Source: Candidatus Babelota bacterium (GTDB lineage: Bacteria; Babelota; Babeliae; Babelales; Vermiphilaceae). Taken from it: 64,000 nucleotides of DNA. The stretch lies in the NCBI GenBank assembly GCA_003963225.1, contig RXKB01000004.1, positions 186,001-250,000 of the forward strand, read 5' to 3'. Each line of letters opens with the position of its first letter. Within the stretch, counting starts at the first letter, position 1. A program made the translations under genes and the position numbers. Positions 56,735-64,000 of the stretch are shown here, piece after piece. The notes under the pieces are model-generated. The model made no database searches. It was not told where the DNA came from and saw only the letters and a program-made list of their open reading frames with translations.

Positions 56735-57991
56735 TTAATTAAGTGGATTTTGGGATTTTTGTTGAGGTTTCAATAGAGACTCATAAAACGATACTCTGCA
56801 GTTATTGTTTGCTGTATACTCATATTTCACTGTATCATTTATTGAATTATTTTGTTCTTCCCAAGCTATTTTAATATTATTTTTAATTAGATCATCAAGA
56901 TCAGGTTTAATAGCTATTGTTATTACTTGAGGATTGTATTGTTGAATTACATTATTTAAAAACTGTTTAAATAATCCTTTTAGGCATTTTGTTTGTGAAT
57001 TGTGCGGGCAGCTTTTTAGAATATTAAGTTCTATTACCTCGCATAATGGATTGTTAGGTAACTTATTTGTAATGGCAGGTTTTTTTAGTATATATGATAA
57101 ATTACATGCAAACGTCTTAAGGCGTTGACTATTGTATAGATGTTCCGGATTATAATAATCCTCTTGATACTTTTCGGGCTCTTTGGTATCTGATGATGTA
57201 ATGTCTTGTGGCGTCAGCACACATGCAATAAAATCAGTTGCATTCAACCAATTGCCAATGCTTGATATGTTTTTTTTCGGTAATTGTTCTTGTAAAGAAT
57301 CATTTATTGCTATGCGAAAATTGTCTTCATAGATATCGTTGTCGTGCTGAAAATAATAGTTACCCAAAAATTCTTCTTGATTATTATCTGAATCGATCCC
57401 TTCCCGGTGAAAATTATTTATCCATTCGTTGGATACTAACTGTGCAATGATTGCATCATTCTCGGTCTTTTTGGTATCTGATGAATTACCTGTGCCCAAA
57501 TCATTTTTTTCTATTTTTTGAGGTACAATGTTATCTTTTACTAAAATTTCTGTAGGTAGATTTTCTCTTGTGGTTGTATCTTGCTTTTCTAAAGGTACAT
57601 TTTCTGGCTTCATTGAGCTTTGCGTTTTGGATTCAGGCTTTTCGTCTTCATTTTGTTTATTGCCTAGATTATTTTCTACTATGTCAACTGAACTATTAAC
57701 AGAATCTAGTGAGTCTTGTTTTTCTATAGGTGGCTTTTTTATTGTGGCTACATCTGGCTTGTCTGTTGTGCTTGGCTGGGCAATTTTTTTTACATTACTT
57801 GTTTTACTTTTCAAATATAATAATACAAAAAACCCTGCAAAACTTGTTGCAAAAAAGCAATTTTTTTTAGAAAAATAGTTATTGGCAATGTTTTTGGGAT
57901 CATGTGTTATGTTGGTCACAGTGCATGCAGTTGGTACATATAAAATGCACAATAAAAAGGAGAAAAAGAGGTGTGTAAAGATGATATACAT
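56735..57991 (-). CDS. Acidic membrane-anchored protein, unknown
   Basis: A 418-residue protein with two hydrophobic segments near the N-terminus (about 5-25 and 44-60), then a long Lys/Glu/Asp/Asn-rich low-complexity region (residues 65-185) and a C-terminal half with Cys residues (LCEVIELNILKSC; KCLKG) that may be folded. No family recognised. It starts eight bases after the small gene at 58000, which shares its signal-plus-anchor layout, so they probably form an operon. Confidence 0.65.
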   Translation of the reverse strand: MYIIFTHLFFSFLLCILYVPTACTVTNITHDPKNIANNYFSKKNCFFATSFAGFFVLLYLKSKTSNVKKIAQPSTTDKPDVATIKKPPIEKQDSLDSVNSSVDIVENNLGNKQNEDEKPESKTQSSMKPENVPLEKQDTTTRENLPTEILVKDNIVPQKIEKNDLGTGNSSDTKKTENDAIIAQLVSNEWINNFHREGIDSDNNQEEFLGNYYFQHDNDIYEDNFRIAINDSLQEQLPKKNISSIGNWLNATDFIACVLTPQDITSSDTKEPEKYQEDYYNPEHLYNSQRLKTFACNLSYILKKPAITNKLPNNPLCEVIELNILKSCPHNSQTKCLKGLFKQFLNNVIQQYNPQVITIAIKPDLDDLIKNNIKIAWEEQNNSINDTVKYEYTANNNCRVSFYESLLKPQQKSQNPLN

Positions 57992-57999
57992 TGCTTTTG

Positions 58000-58329
58000 C
58001 TAATCTTTTTTTAATGATAGTATTGGGTTGCCGTATTTGTCATAGTCAATAGATTCAGCATATGGAATATTATGCGGTGAGTTGGGATTTTTATTTTCCA
58101 AGGGGCCGGTGCCTTTTTTTATGATTGCTTTATATATTATAGTAGCAAGCAATCCAGTTGTTAAATAAAAAAATCCGTCACACCAAGTCTTTTTAGTTTG
58201 ATTGGTTTGCAAATTAAGAACATCATAAAAAGGTTTATTGGGAGTGAGTTGGTCCTGTTGGCTACCAATTATAACTGTTGTTTGCACAATGGAAAAAAAG
58301 AATAAGACAAAAAATGTAAATGTGTACAT
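58000..58329 (-). CDS. Small membrane-anchored protein, unknown
   Basis: A 109-residue protein with a signal (MYTFTFFVLFFFSIVQTTVI) and a membrane segment near residues 50-68 (WCDGFFYLTTGLLATIIY), followed by a polar tail (SIDYDKYGNPILSLKKD). The layout resembles that of the next gene's N-terminus. No good ribosome site. Function unknown. Confidence 0.5.
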   Translation of the reverse strand: MYTFTFFVLFFFSIVQTTVIIGSQQDQLTPNKPFYDVLNLQTNQTKKTWCDGFFYLTTGLLATIIYKAIIKKGTGPLENKNPNSPHNIPYAESIDYDKYGNPILSLKKD

Positions 58330-58384
58330 ATATTTTTTAATGTTAAAAATTTTTAATTTTATTGTTAAGTGTATTGTAAAAAAT

Positions 58385-58413
58385 AAAAAAGGGAAGTTTT
58401 GCTTCCCTTTTTT
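58385..58413 (-). terminator. Bidirectional-type terminator hairpin
   Basis: GGGAAG at 58391-58396 pairs with CTTCCC at 58402-58407 around a five-base loop, extended by a run of A on one side and T on the other. On the minus strand it follows the stop of the 631-codon frame by about 30 bases, so it ends that operon. Confidence 0.85.
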
Positions 58414-58438
58414 GTAAAGTATGTATTATATTTTATAA

Positions 58439-60268
58439 TTATTTTTCTTGAGCAGATTTTTTAGGAAATACCCAGCGTAAATTTGCACTTTCATATTTAT
58501 TGCCTTCTTTGAGGCATTCGTTGTTTGCTTCTTGTAAAATACTTGCAAAATCATTTATATGAACCATTGAATATGCTTTAGAAAAATCATTTTCTTCCGC
58601 TTGACTTTGATTTTCAACAATAACATATATACTTTGCCCATTCTTGGCTTGATGATCGTCGTGTAATACTGTTTTTACAATGTTGTTTTCTTTAGCATCA
58701 TATAAGTTTATAAGTATTACATTATAATTTTCATTTATTGTTTTACTTACTTTATCAAGCGGTGTAAACATTAAATACACATTTTTTTGTGTGCTTATAA
58801 TTAAATAATTGTGTTCTTTTTCATCTGGGCCTTGTTGGCGGGTAATAAAAAGTTGCCGAGGGATAATATGTTCTGGGTCCCAATTACTGTTTTCAGCAAA
58901 AAAACTACCTTTTACAAATAATTGTGTTTTTAATATTTTATACCATGACAATAGATTAGGAAATAAAGAGCCTTTTTGTTGTTGGATTGCAAGGTGCATA
59001 CCTCTGCTGCTTCCCAAAAATATAACAGCAAAGTCTTTAGAAGCAGCTCCAGGAACCATATTATAGTATTTTAAAGGATCCCCAAAAAGTACTGTTTCTA
59101 CAGGGCTTAGCATTTTGCATTCATCTGAATCTTCAGTGTCTTTAATTAAAGATGGCGCTGTGTCGCCAAAAAATTTTGCATAATAGCCGATACGGTATAT
59201 TTTTTCTTGATCTAATGTAGGTGCGTCAACCCATCCTGTTGGTAATACTTTACTTCCAAATGCTTTCAGTTTGTTAAATGCTCTTCTTTTAGCGTTGTCA
59301 AACCAACTTTCATAGTTAAACATACGGCCATAAATTAATGTACCTTCATTAGCACTTATTAAATAACCGTTTTCTACTATTTTACTACCTGGTTTTAACG
59401 CTGATTCGACTGAACTAGAAAGCTCCTTTATTGCTTCTCCCGCTACATCTATGAAGGATGCAGTCCTTGATACTTTACTTTTATATTGTTGATTCAATAC
59501 GTAAAGATTTGGCACTGCAGACCCAAAAAAAAGATTGCCTTTTTCTGTATCACCAATCAAAGCTTGTAGTCTTGATGTTGTTAGATCGGTTAAATAGCCA
59601 CCATACTGCTTTGCGATCCAATTTGGTTCAATATTGTCAGCGCAGACTCCATGAGAGTAGCTATATAAATCATCTACTGCTTGTGGTTTGTAAAAAAAGG
59701 ATTTTCCATCTGTTGCAATACCAACTGGATTATTGATATACGTTTTCTTTTTGCAATTACTTTGTTCAAAAGCAAGTGGGCTTTGATCAACTGAATGGTT
59801 AGTTAAGTTAAAATTGTTGGTTTCTGTATCTAAAGTACCGATGTAAGCGTAGCTATTTTTTACTCCATCTTTATCTAGAACAGCTGTTCTAAAAAGAAAA
59901 GAGTATTTATTATCATTGTTTTGTATATTATATGCTACCACACAATCAACTAATCGTTGTCCTTCCACAAAAGTAAAGCCATTAAGTTGAATAGCTTTTT
60001 CTTCTGAGGTATTTTTAATTACAGTGTATACCCCATCTTTTTGCGTGGTTAATTTTGTTGAAAGACCTTTTTTTGTAAATAAATTTTCATCAAGTTTTTT
60101 TGCTGCTTGATCGACTGTCGCTTCAATTTTTTGTTCAGCTTGTTTTTGTACAAATTGCTTTGCCCACCAACTTTTAAAATTATCTAAAGTGCTAGATTCT
60201 GATGTAATTATTTTTTGCATATAACAAAATATTGTCAGGCAAAATATTAATTTTTTACACTGCTTCAT
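58439..60268 (-). CDS. Large exported protein, unknown
   Basis: A 609-residue protein from the ATG at 60268, which has AGGAG nine bases upstream; a longer frame to 60334 lacks a ribosome site. The signal peptide is MKQCKKLIFCLTIFCYMQK. The mature chain has a coiled-coil-prone start (KQAEQKIEATVDQAAKKL) and then a beta-rich region with repeated short strands (SYAYIGTLDTETN; YLIISTQKNVYLMFTPLD), reminiscent of a propeller or receptor-binding fold, unproven. It is followed by a terminator. Confidence 0.68.
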   Translation of the reverse strand: MKQCKKLIFCLTIFCYMQKIITSESSTLDNFKSWWAKQFVQKQAEQKIEATVDQAAKKLDENLFTKKGLSTKLTTQKDGVYTVIKNTSEEKAIQLNGFTFVEGQRLVDCVVAYNIQNNDNKYSFLFRTAVLDKDGVKNSYAYIGTLDTETNNFNLTNHSVDQSPLAFEQSNCKKKTYINNPVGIATDGKSFFYKPQAVDDLYSYSHGVCADNIEPNWIAKQYGGYLTDLTTSRLQALIGDTEKGNLFFGSAVPNLYVLNQQYKSKVSRTASFIDVAGEAIKELSSSVESALKPGSKIVENGYLISANEGTLIYGRMFNYESWFDNAKRRAFNKLKAFGSKVLPTGWVDAPTLDQEKIYRIGYYAKFFGDTAPSLIKDTEDSDECKMLSPVETVLFGDPLKYYNMVPGAASKDFAVIFLGSSRGMHLAIQQQKGSLFPNLLSWYKILKTQLFVKGSFFAENSNWDPEHIIPRQLFITRQQGPDEKEHNYLIISTQKNVYLMFTPLDKVSKTINENYNVILINLYDAKENNIVKTVLHDDHQAKNGQSIYVIVENQSQAEENDFSKAYSMVHINDFASILQEANNECLKEGNKYESANLRWVFPKKSAQEK

Positions 60269-60373
60269 AAGATTTGAACTCCTTTTTAATGTCCTCCATA
60301 TATTTTTGATTACTGTACTACGAATAGTGTTCAAGCTACAAGGGTTTTGTGTTGATTGGGCAATCTGTACGTT

Positions 60374-63271
60374 TTACTCAAAGGGATTGGTTGACTTTTT
60401 ATGATTAGGAATAAAATGTAAAAGCTCTTGTGCTTCCTTTAAAAGGTTGGAATATATGTTTTTTGCAATTTGTTCAACTAGGCCTTGTTGAGTAACATTT
60501 TTTTGTTGACCGATAAAATTAATATATTCATTAATTTTATCTTTTACTATTCCTGGTTGACTAGGGTGATTTTTAATTTTATGTGTAAAAAGAGTTTTAA
60601 GTTGTAAAAAGTATTTTTTTAAATCCAGTATAGTCTTTATTTTTAATACAATTTGGCCGTCAATGTTATCATTGTTATTTAAAAATATATCTTTTTGGAT
60701 GTTTTGTTTTGATTCAATTTGTGGGGCTAAGGCTACTGCAAGTTCTGTTTTTTTAAACACTAGTTGTTTATTAAGCTCAGTAAAGGCTTGCTTAATCTTG
60801 TTTGCTTGTTCTTTTGAAAAAGCATACCATCTTAGTTGAGTTGACTTGATTATATTAATTATTAATTGGTACATTAGAATGTTGTTCAAGACCTCTTTAA
60901 AAAATTGATCGTTATTTTTATCACTTTCTTCATTGTTCGTCGTTTTTATATTTTTTATTTTAGCTGAAAGCTGATTACTCACTGCTGTAAAAAAAAGTTC
61001 TGCAATAAGTAAGGTATCATTATTAGTAATTAATAGGTCTTTAGGATTTTGGAGTGATTGTGAAAAGGATATACTGTTTGCGTATTCTTGTTTGCTATTT
61101 TGTATATTTATAGGCTCAATGGTTTCTTTATAATGTTTTAGCCAAGGTTCTGTTATTTTAACAATTTGTTCATACTCATTGCATAGCGGTATGAATATAA
61201 TGTTTTTAATAGCAAGCAGTTTTTGATACTCTGTTTCAACAGAGTTTGCCAAAGTTAAAGTATGAGTAATCATAGTACCAAGATCTTCTTTTACAGCTAC
61301 TATTTTGGCTTGTATATTTTCAAATAACTCTTTATCAATTTCACAATATAAATTATTATCTGGGTTTAGGGTTGTGTTTGTCACTGAACGTTGTTGTGAG
61401 ATGTTTGTATTTCTGGTACTAAATAAGGCAGATTTGAATGCGGCAAATTTGTTTTCAGCTTTTTTTTGTAAGTTAGCTGCTTTATATTTTAAAGAGTCCA
61501 GAGTGTCAAGTTTTTCGCTGTACCCACCTTCTAAAGACTCCAAGGTTATATTTTTAGGAATCGGCATATGCAATATAATGTTTAAATCATATAATAATAC
61601 AGTTACCTGATTTGCGATGGTTAGCATTGAGTTTATTTTTGAGAAGCTGTCTTTTTGATGTTTTTTTGAGTCAGTATTTTGATATAAAGTGACCATGTCA
61701 TCAATGTACTTTTTTGCTTGTTCAACATAAGAAATGTTTTTTAATTTTTCTAATTTTTGGTTTGCGATATTCGCCGAGATTGTTTTTATTTCATTTGATG
61801 TATTCTCTTTTGTTTGATTAATAACAGTATCATGTAGAGATAGTTCTTCTTTAAGCGTTTGTAGTTTTTTTTCTTGACTAATAATAATTTTTTTTTGCTC
61901 TTTTATTTCTGTATTTTTATTATTTATTTTCTGGGAAATGATTTCGCTTTTATTGCCTTCGGCTGTAGCAAGTTCTGTGTTTATAAATTTTGGCATTTTT
62001 TCTGCCAATATAGCATTTGTGTTTTGCTTAATTGTGGTTAGCTTTTCATTCAAAGACTGTTCTTGCTTGTCTAAATTTATTTTTTGGTCTCCTAATCTTT
62101 TTACTGTTTCTTTGGTATTGTTAATGATATTTATAAGTTCTTTTTGGTTAAGATATTTTTTTAATATTTCTATGATGGTATTGCTAATAGTGCCATCTTT
62201 TTCAAATATATTTTCTATTTGCACATTTACACCTGGTAAATTAAGCTCTTTAAAATGGTTTATTATATTTTCTTTTGCAGTTTGCATTTCTTTAGGTTCA
62301 AGGACATTTATTTTTTGTACCAATGATTCGAGAATGTTGACCGGTTTTGTTTTGAACTCATTATATTGTTTTATGTAATTTAATGTTTTAAGTATTTTTT
62401 CTTGAACGGATTCTTTTGGTAATGACTCATAAGCCGCCAGCTCATCAGTCATGCTACTAATAGTATCTATTAGTGGAGTTCTATTGGTTTTAATTTTTGC
62501 TATTTCTTCATTAATTACGTTAATATCTTTTTGGCGTTTGAGAATAATTTGGGTTGTTGTTTCTTCGTATCCCACTACATTTTTAAAGTCAGATTGCCAA
62601 TCTAATATATCCTTTTCTAGTTTTTGCACTTTTAGATTAAGCTCTTTAATGTTATTTTCAAGCTCAGAAATTTGCTTTGCCGTTATTTTTTTTTTATTTT
62701 CTTGTGCGCTTAGCACTTCATTTTCTAATCTGGCCTTGCTTTCTTTAGCTTGTAAAAGCTCTTTTTCAGTTTCAGTACTAATTTCGACAATTGTGTTTTC
62801 TAGAGCTTTAATAACGTATTTGTTTGCAAAATGTACTTTGTCTAGTAAATTAATTTTATTAAGTTCTTTTAAATACAGTTCTTTGACTAAAGCTACGCTT
62901 TCTGTAGCTTTTATAAAAAAACTATTTTTATGTAAAAACCATTGTTCATATATATTTTTTCTAATCGAACAACTACCATTTTGTATAGCCTTAAAATCAT
63001 TATGACGCTCTTGTTTTTTAAAAACTTGTATTGCTCCCAAATCAAAATACTGTAAAATGTATAAAATTTGATTGGTTTTTGTCCAGTTTGAAGATAAAAA
63101 AGAGCCTTTGATTTGGTATTTTTTTAGTAAATTTAGTATTGGTTCATATTTAATTTGTGTAAAGCTATTGTCTTTACTAAAGGTTTTTTTGGGTTGTATT
63201 ATTGATGCATCAAATGGATTAGAAGCTGTAAGGTATTGCGTCATCAAAAACAAAAATACATAGTAAATCAT
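60374..63271 (-). CDS. Large exported coiled-coil protein
   Basis: A 965-residue protein with signal peptide MIYYVFLFLMTQYLTAS and then NPFD. Two long coiled-coil blocks (about residues 150-270 and 380-510) have repeated Lys/Glu/Gln/Asn heptads, e.g. ISELENNIKELNLKVQKLEK. A shorter helical region follows. The last residues are STNPFE, so both ends carry an NPF tripeptide. No known domain. It lies 11 bases after another coiled-coil gene at the right edge. Confidence 0.7.
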   Translation of the reverse strand: MIYYVFLFLMTQYLTASNPFDASIIQPKKTFSKDNSFTQIKYEPILNLLKKYQIKGSFLSSNWTKTNQILYILQYFDLGAIQVFKKQERHNDFKAIQNGSCSIRKNIYEQWFLHKNSFFIKATESVALVKELYLKELNKINLLDKVHFANKYVIKALENTIVEISTETEKELLQAKESKARLENEVLSAQENKKKITAKQISELENNIKELNLKVQKLEKDILDWQSDFKNVVGYEETTTQIILKRQKDINVINEEIAKIKTNRTPLIDTISSMTDELAAYESLPKESVQEKILKTLNYIKQYNEFKTKPVNILESLVQKINVLEPKEMQTAKENIINHFKELNLPGVNVQIENIFEKDGTISNTIIEILKKYLNQKELINIINNTKETVKRLGDQKINLDKQEQSLNEKLTTIKQNTNAILAEKMPKFINTELATAEGNKSEIISQKINNKNTEIKEQKKIIISQEKKLQTLKEELSLHDTVINQTKENTSNEIKTISANIANQKLEKLKNISYVEQAKKYIDDMVTLYQNTDSKKHQKDSFSKINSMLTIANQVTVLLYDLNIILHMPIPKNITLESLEGGYSEKLDTLDSLKYKAANLQKKAENKFAAFKSALFSTRNTNISQQRSVTNTTLNPDNNLYCEIDKELFENIQAKIVAVKEDLGTMITHTLTLANSVETEYQKLLAIKNIIFIPLCNEYEQIVKITEPWLKHYKETIEPINIQNSKQEYANSISFSQSLQNPKDLLITNNDTLLIAELFFTAVSNQLSAKIKNIKTTNNEESDKNNDQFFKEVLNNILMYQLIINIIKSTQLRWYAFSKEQANKIKQAFTELNKQLVFKKTELAVALAPQIESKQNIQKDIFLNNNDNIDGQIVLKIKTILDLKKYFLQLKTLFTHKIKNHPSQPGIVKDKINEYINFIGQQKNVTQQGLVEQIAKNIYSNLLKEAQELLHFIPNHKKSTNPFE

Positions 63272-63282
63272 ATTTTATATCT

Positions 63283-64000
63283 TTACTTTATTTGATTAAA
63301 CAGATCAACACAATATTTATATTTTGGCTCACATATTGTTTCAATAATTTTATCTCCAAAAAATAGATCGTTGGTAAGCAGGTTCTTGATTTCATTATAT
63401 TGGTCTTTAAAACGATCTTTTTCTAAGGTCAAATATTCACCAAAAAAAGTGTCTTTTTTAAATACATTCAGTATGCATTTGTCTATTATATGATAAAACA
63501 TGGTTGCCAATTCAATAATAGTTGCATGTAATATTAATTCTTCATTCCAAGAAATATTTGGTTTTTCTTTGATGTCAACTTTCAATTGAGTTATTGTCTC
63601 TTGTATTTTCTCATGCATTGTATTTATTAAATCTTGTAACTTGGTATTTTCTATCGTTAACTCAGTTTGTTTTTCATTCGTATATTTATTTAATTCAAGC
63701 CTTTCTATCAATGCATAATGGGTTAAAACAGTTATAATATGAGAATAACTCTTTAAAAAATGCTGTTCCATTTGGGCAGGTGTTTTCTTTTCTTCTAACC
63801 TTATTTTTTGTAAATTTTCAAATTCTAAAATAAGTGTATTTTGCTGATTAATTAACTCTTTTTCTATCTCTTTTTTTATTTGAAATTTGTCTTCATCAGG
63901 TAAACTATTATTCGAAGGTGCTTTTTCTTTATTTTTTAAATTTGTTAGTAAATCAGTAAATTTGTTTTTTAAATTAGTCCATTCTTTTTTTTGGCGATCA
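63283..64000 (-). CDS. Coiled-coil protein, 5'-truncated by window edge
   Basis: At least 238 codons. The reading frame is open from the right edge to the stop at 63283; the ATG at 63771 is inside a continuous coiled coil (KKEWTNLKNKFTDLLTN... LEEKKTPAQ upstream of it), so the true start is outside the window. Lys/Glu-rich, no domain recognised. The gene ends 11 bases before the 965-codon gene and is probably its upstream partner. Confidence 0.6.
   Translation of the reverse strand, partial: DRQKKEWTNLKNKFTDLLTNLKNKEKAPSNNSLPDEDKFQIKKEIEKELINQQNTLILEFENLQKIRLEEKKTPAQMEQHFLKSYSHIITVLTHYALIERLELNKYTNEKQTELTIENTKLQDLINTMHEKIQETITQLKVDIKEKPNISWNEELILHATIIELATMFYHIIDKCILNVFKKDTFFGEYLTLEKDRFKDQYNEIKNLLTNDLFFGDKIIETICEPKYKYCVDLFNQIK

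Noticed and set aside
62451-63005. 184-codon plus-strand frame in the 965-codon gene
   Set aside because: Antisense of a coiled-coil gene; hydrophobic Ser/Leu/Phe runs are the mirror of Lys/Glu codons.

Overview
This AT-rich window carries ordinary housekeeping genes (gyrB, topA, rpsI, glmS, tadA, dprA, sbcC-like, recD2, hup, part of an ATP synthase operon, three tRNAs) mixed with many genes for proteins that start with a signal peptide or membrane anchor and match nothing I recognise. Decayed genes, F-box-like segments, eukaryote-like phosphatase folds, an amino-acid ABC importer and little visible biosynthesis suggest a reduced, host-associated Gram-negative-type bacterium. Candidatus Dependentiae (TM6) is my best guess, by gene style only; no marker here proves it. 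The genetic code looks standard, and TTG and GTG starts are fairly common.

Layout. 1-8947: a 6-phosphogluconate dehydrogenase cut by the left edge, a cyclase-family hydrolase, a stretch of decayed genes, gyrB, tadA, a DksA/TraR protein, tRNA-Thr, rpsI, glmS and a small membrane protein. 9014-17782: an exported PP2C-like pseudophosphatase inserted against the end of dprA between 27-bp direct repeats, then sbcC, an exported unknown, HU, TatD and a YdjM-type membrane protein. 17865-25286: exported unknowns, a SpoIID / RNase HI / zinc-ribbon operon, tRNA(CAT), and a Dps ferritin domain behind a membrane anchor and a long acidic linker. 25323-30105: the most unusual locus, three minus-strand genes for an outer-membrane-barrel-like protein, a pentameric ligand-gated ion channel (Cys-loop superfamily), and an exported PPP-type phosphatase fused to a periplasmic amino-acid-receptor-type binding domain. 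30288-36871: an exported M48-type zinc protease flanked by a truncated gene and its decayed paralogue, recD2, and a second barrel-like protein. 37099-40453: the partial ATP synthase operon atpE-b-b'-atpH-atpA, whose c subunit has the residues of a sodium-binding ring, then tRNA-Arg. 40634-54469: cell-wall hydrolases (NlpC/P60, M15), an FMN reductase, an exported F-box-like protein, an AsnRS-like enzyme, topA, a membrane protein with PlsC, and a HIT hydrolase. 54556-56724: a complete polar amino-acid ABC importer. 56735-64000: exported acidic and coiled-coil proteins, the last running off the right edge.

Together the genes suggest a cell that keeps DNA and wall maintenance, imports amino acids, may couple energy to sodium, and puts many lineage-specific proteins into its envelope or its host. 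The channel / phosphatase-receptor / barrel operon is the best candidate for an undescribed system: an envelope sensor in which a small molecule could gate ion flow and influence a phosphatase. That function is inference; the domain calls rest on motifs visible in the sequence.
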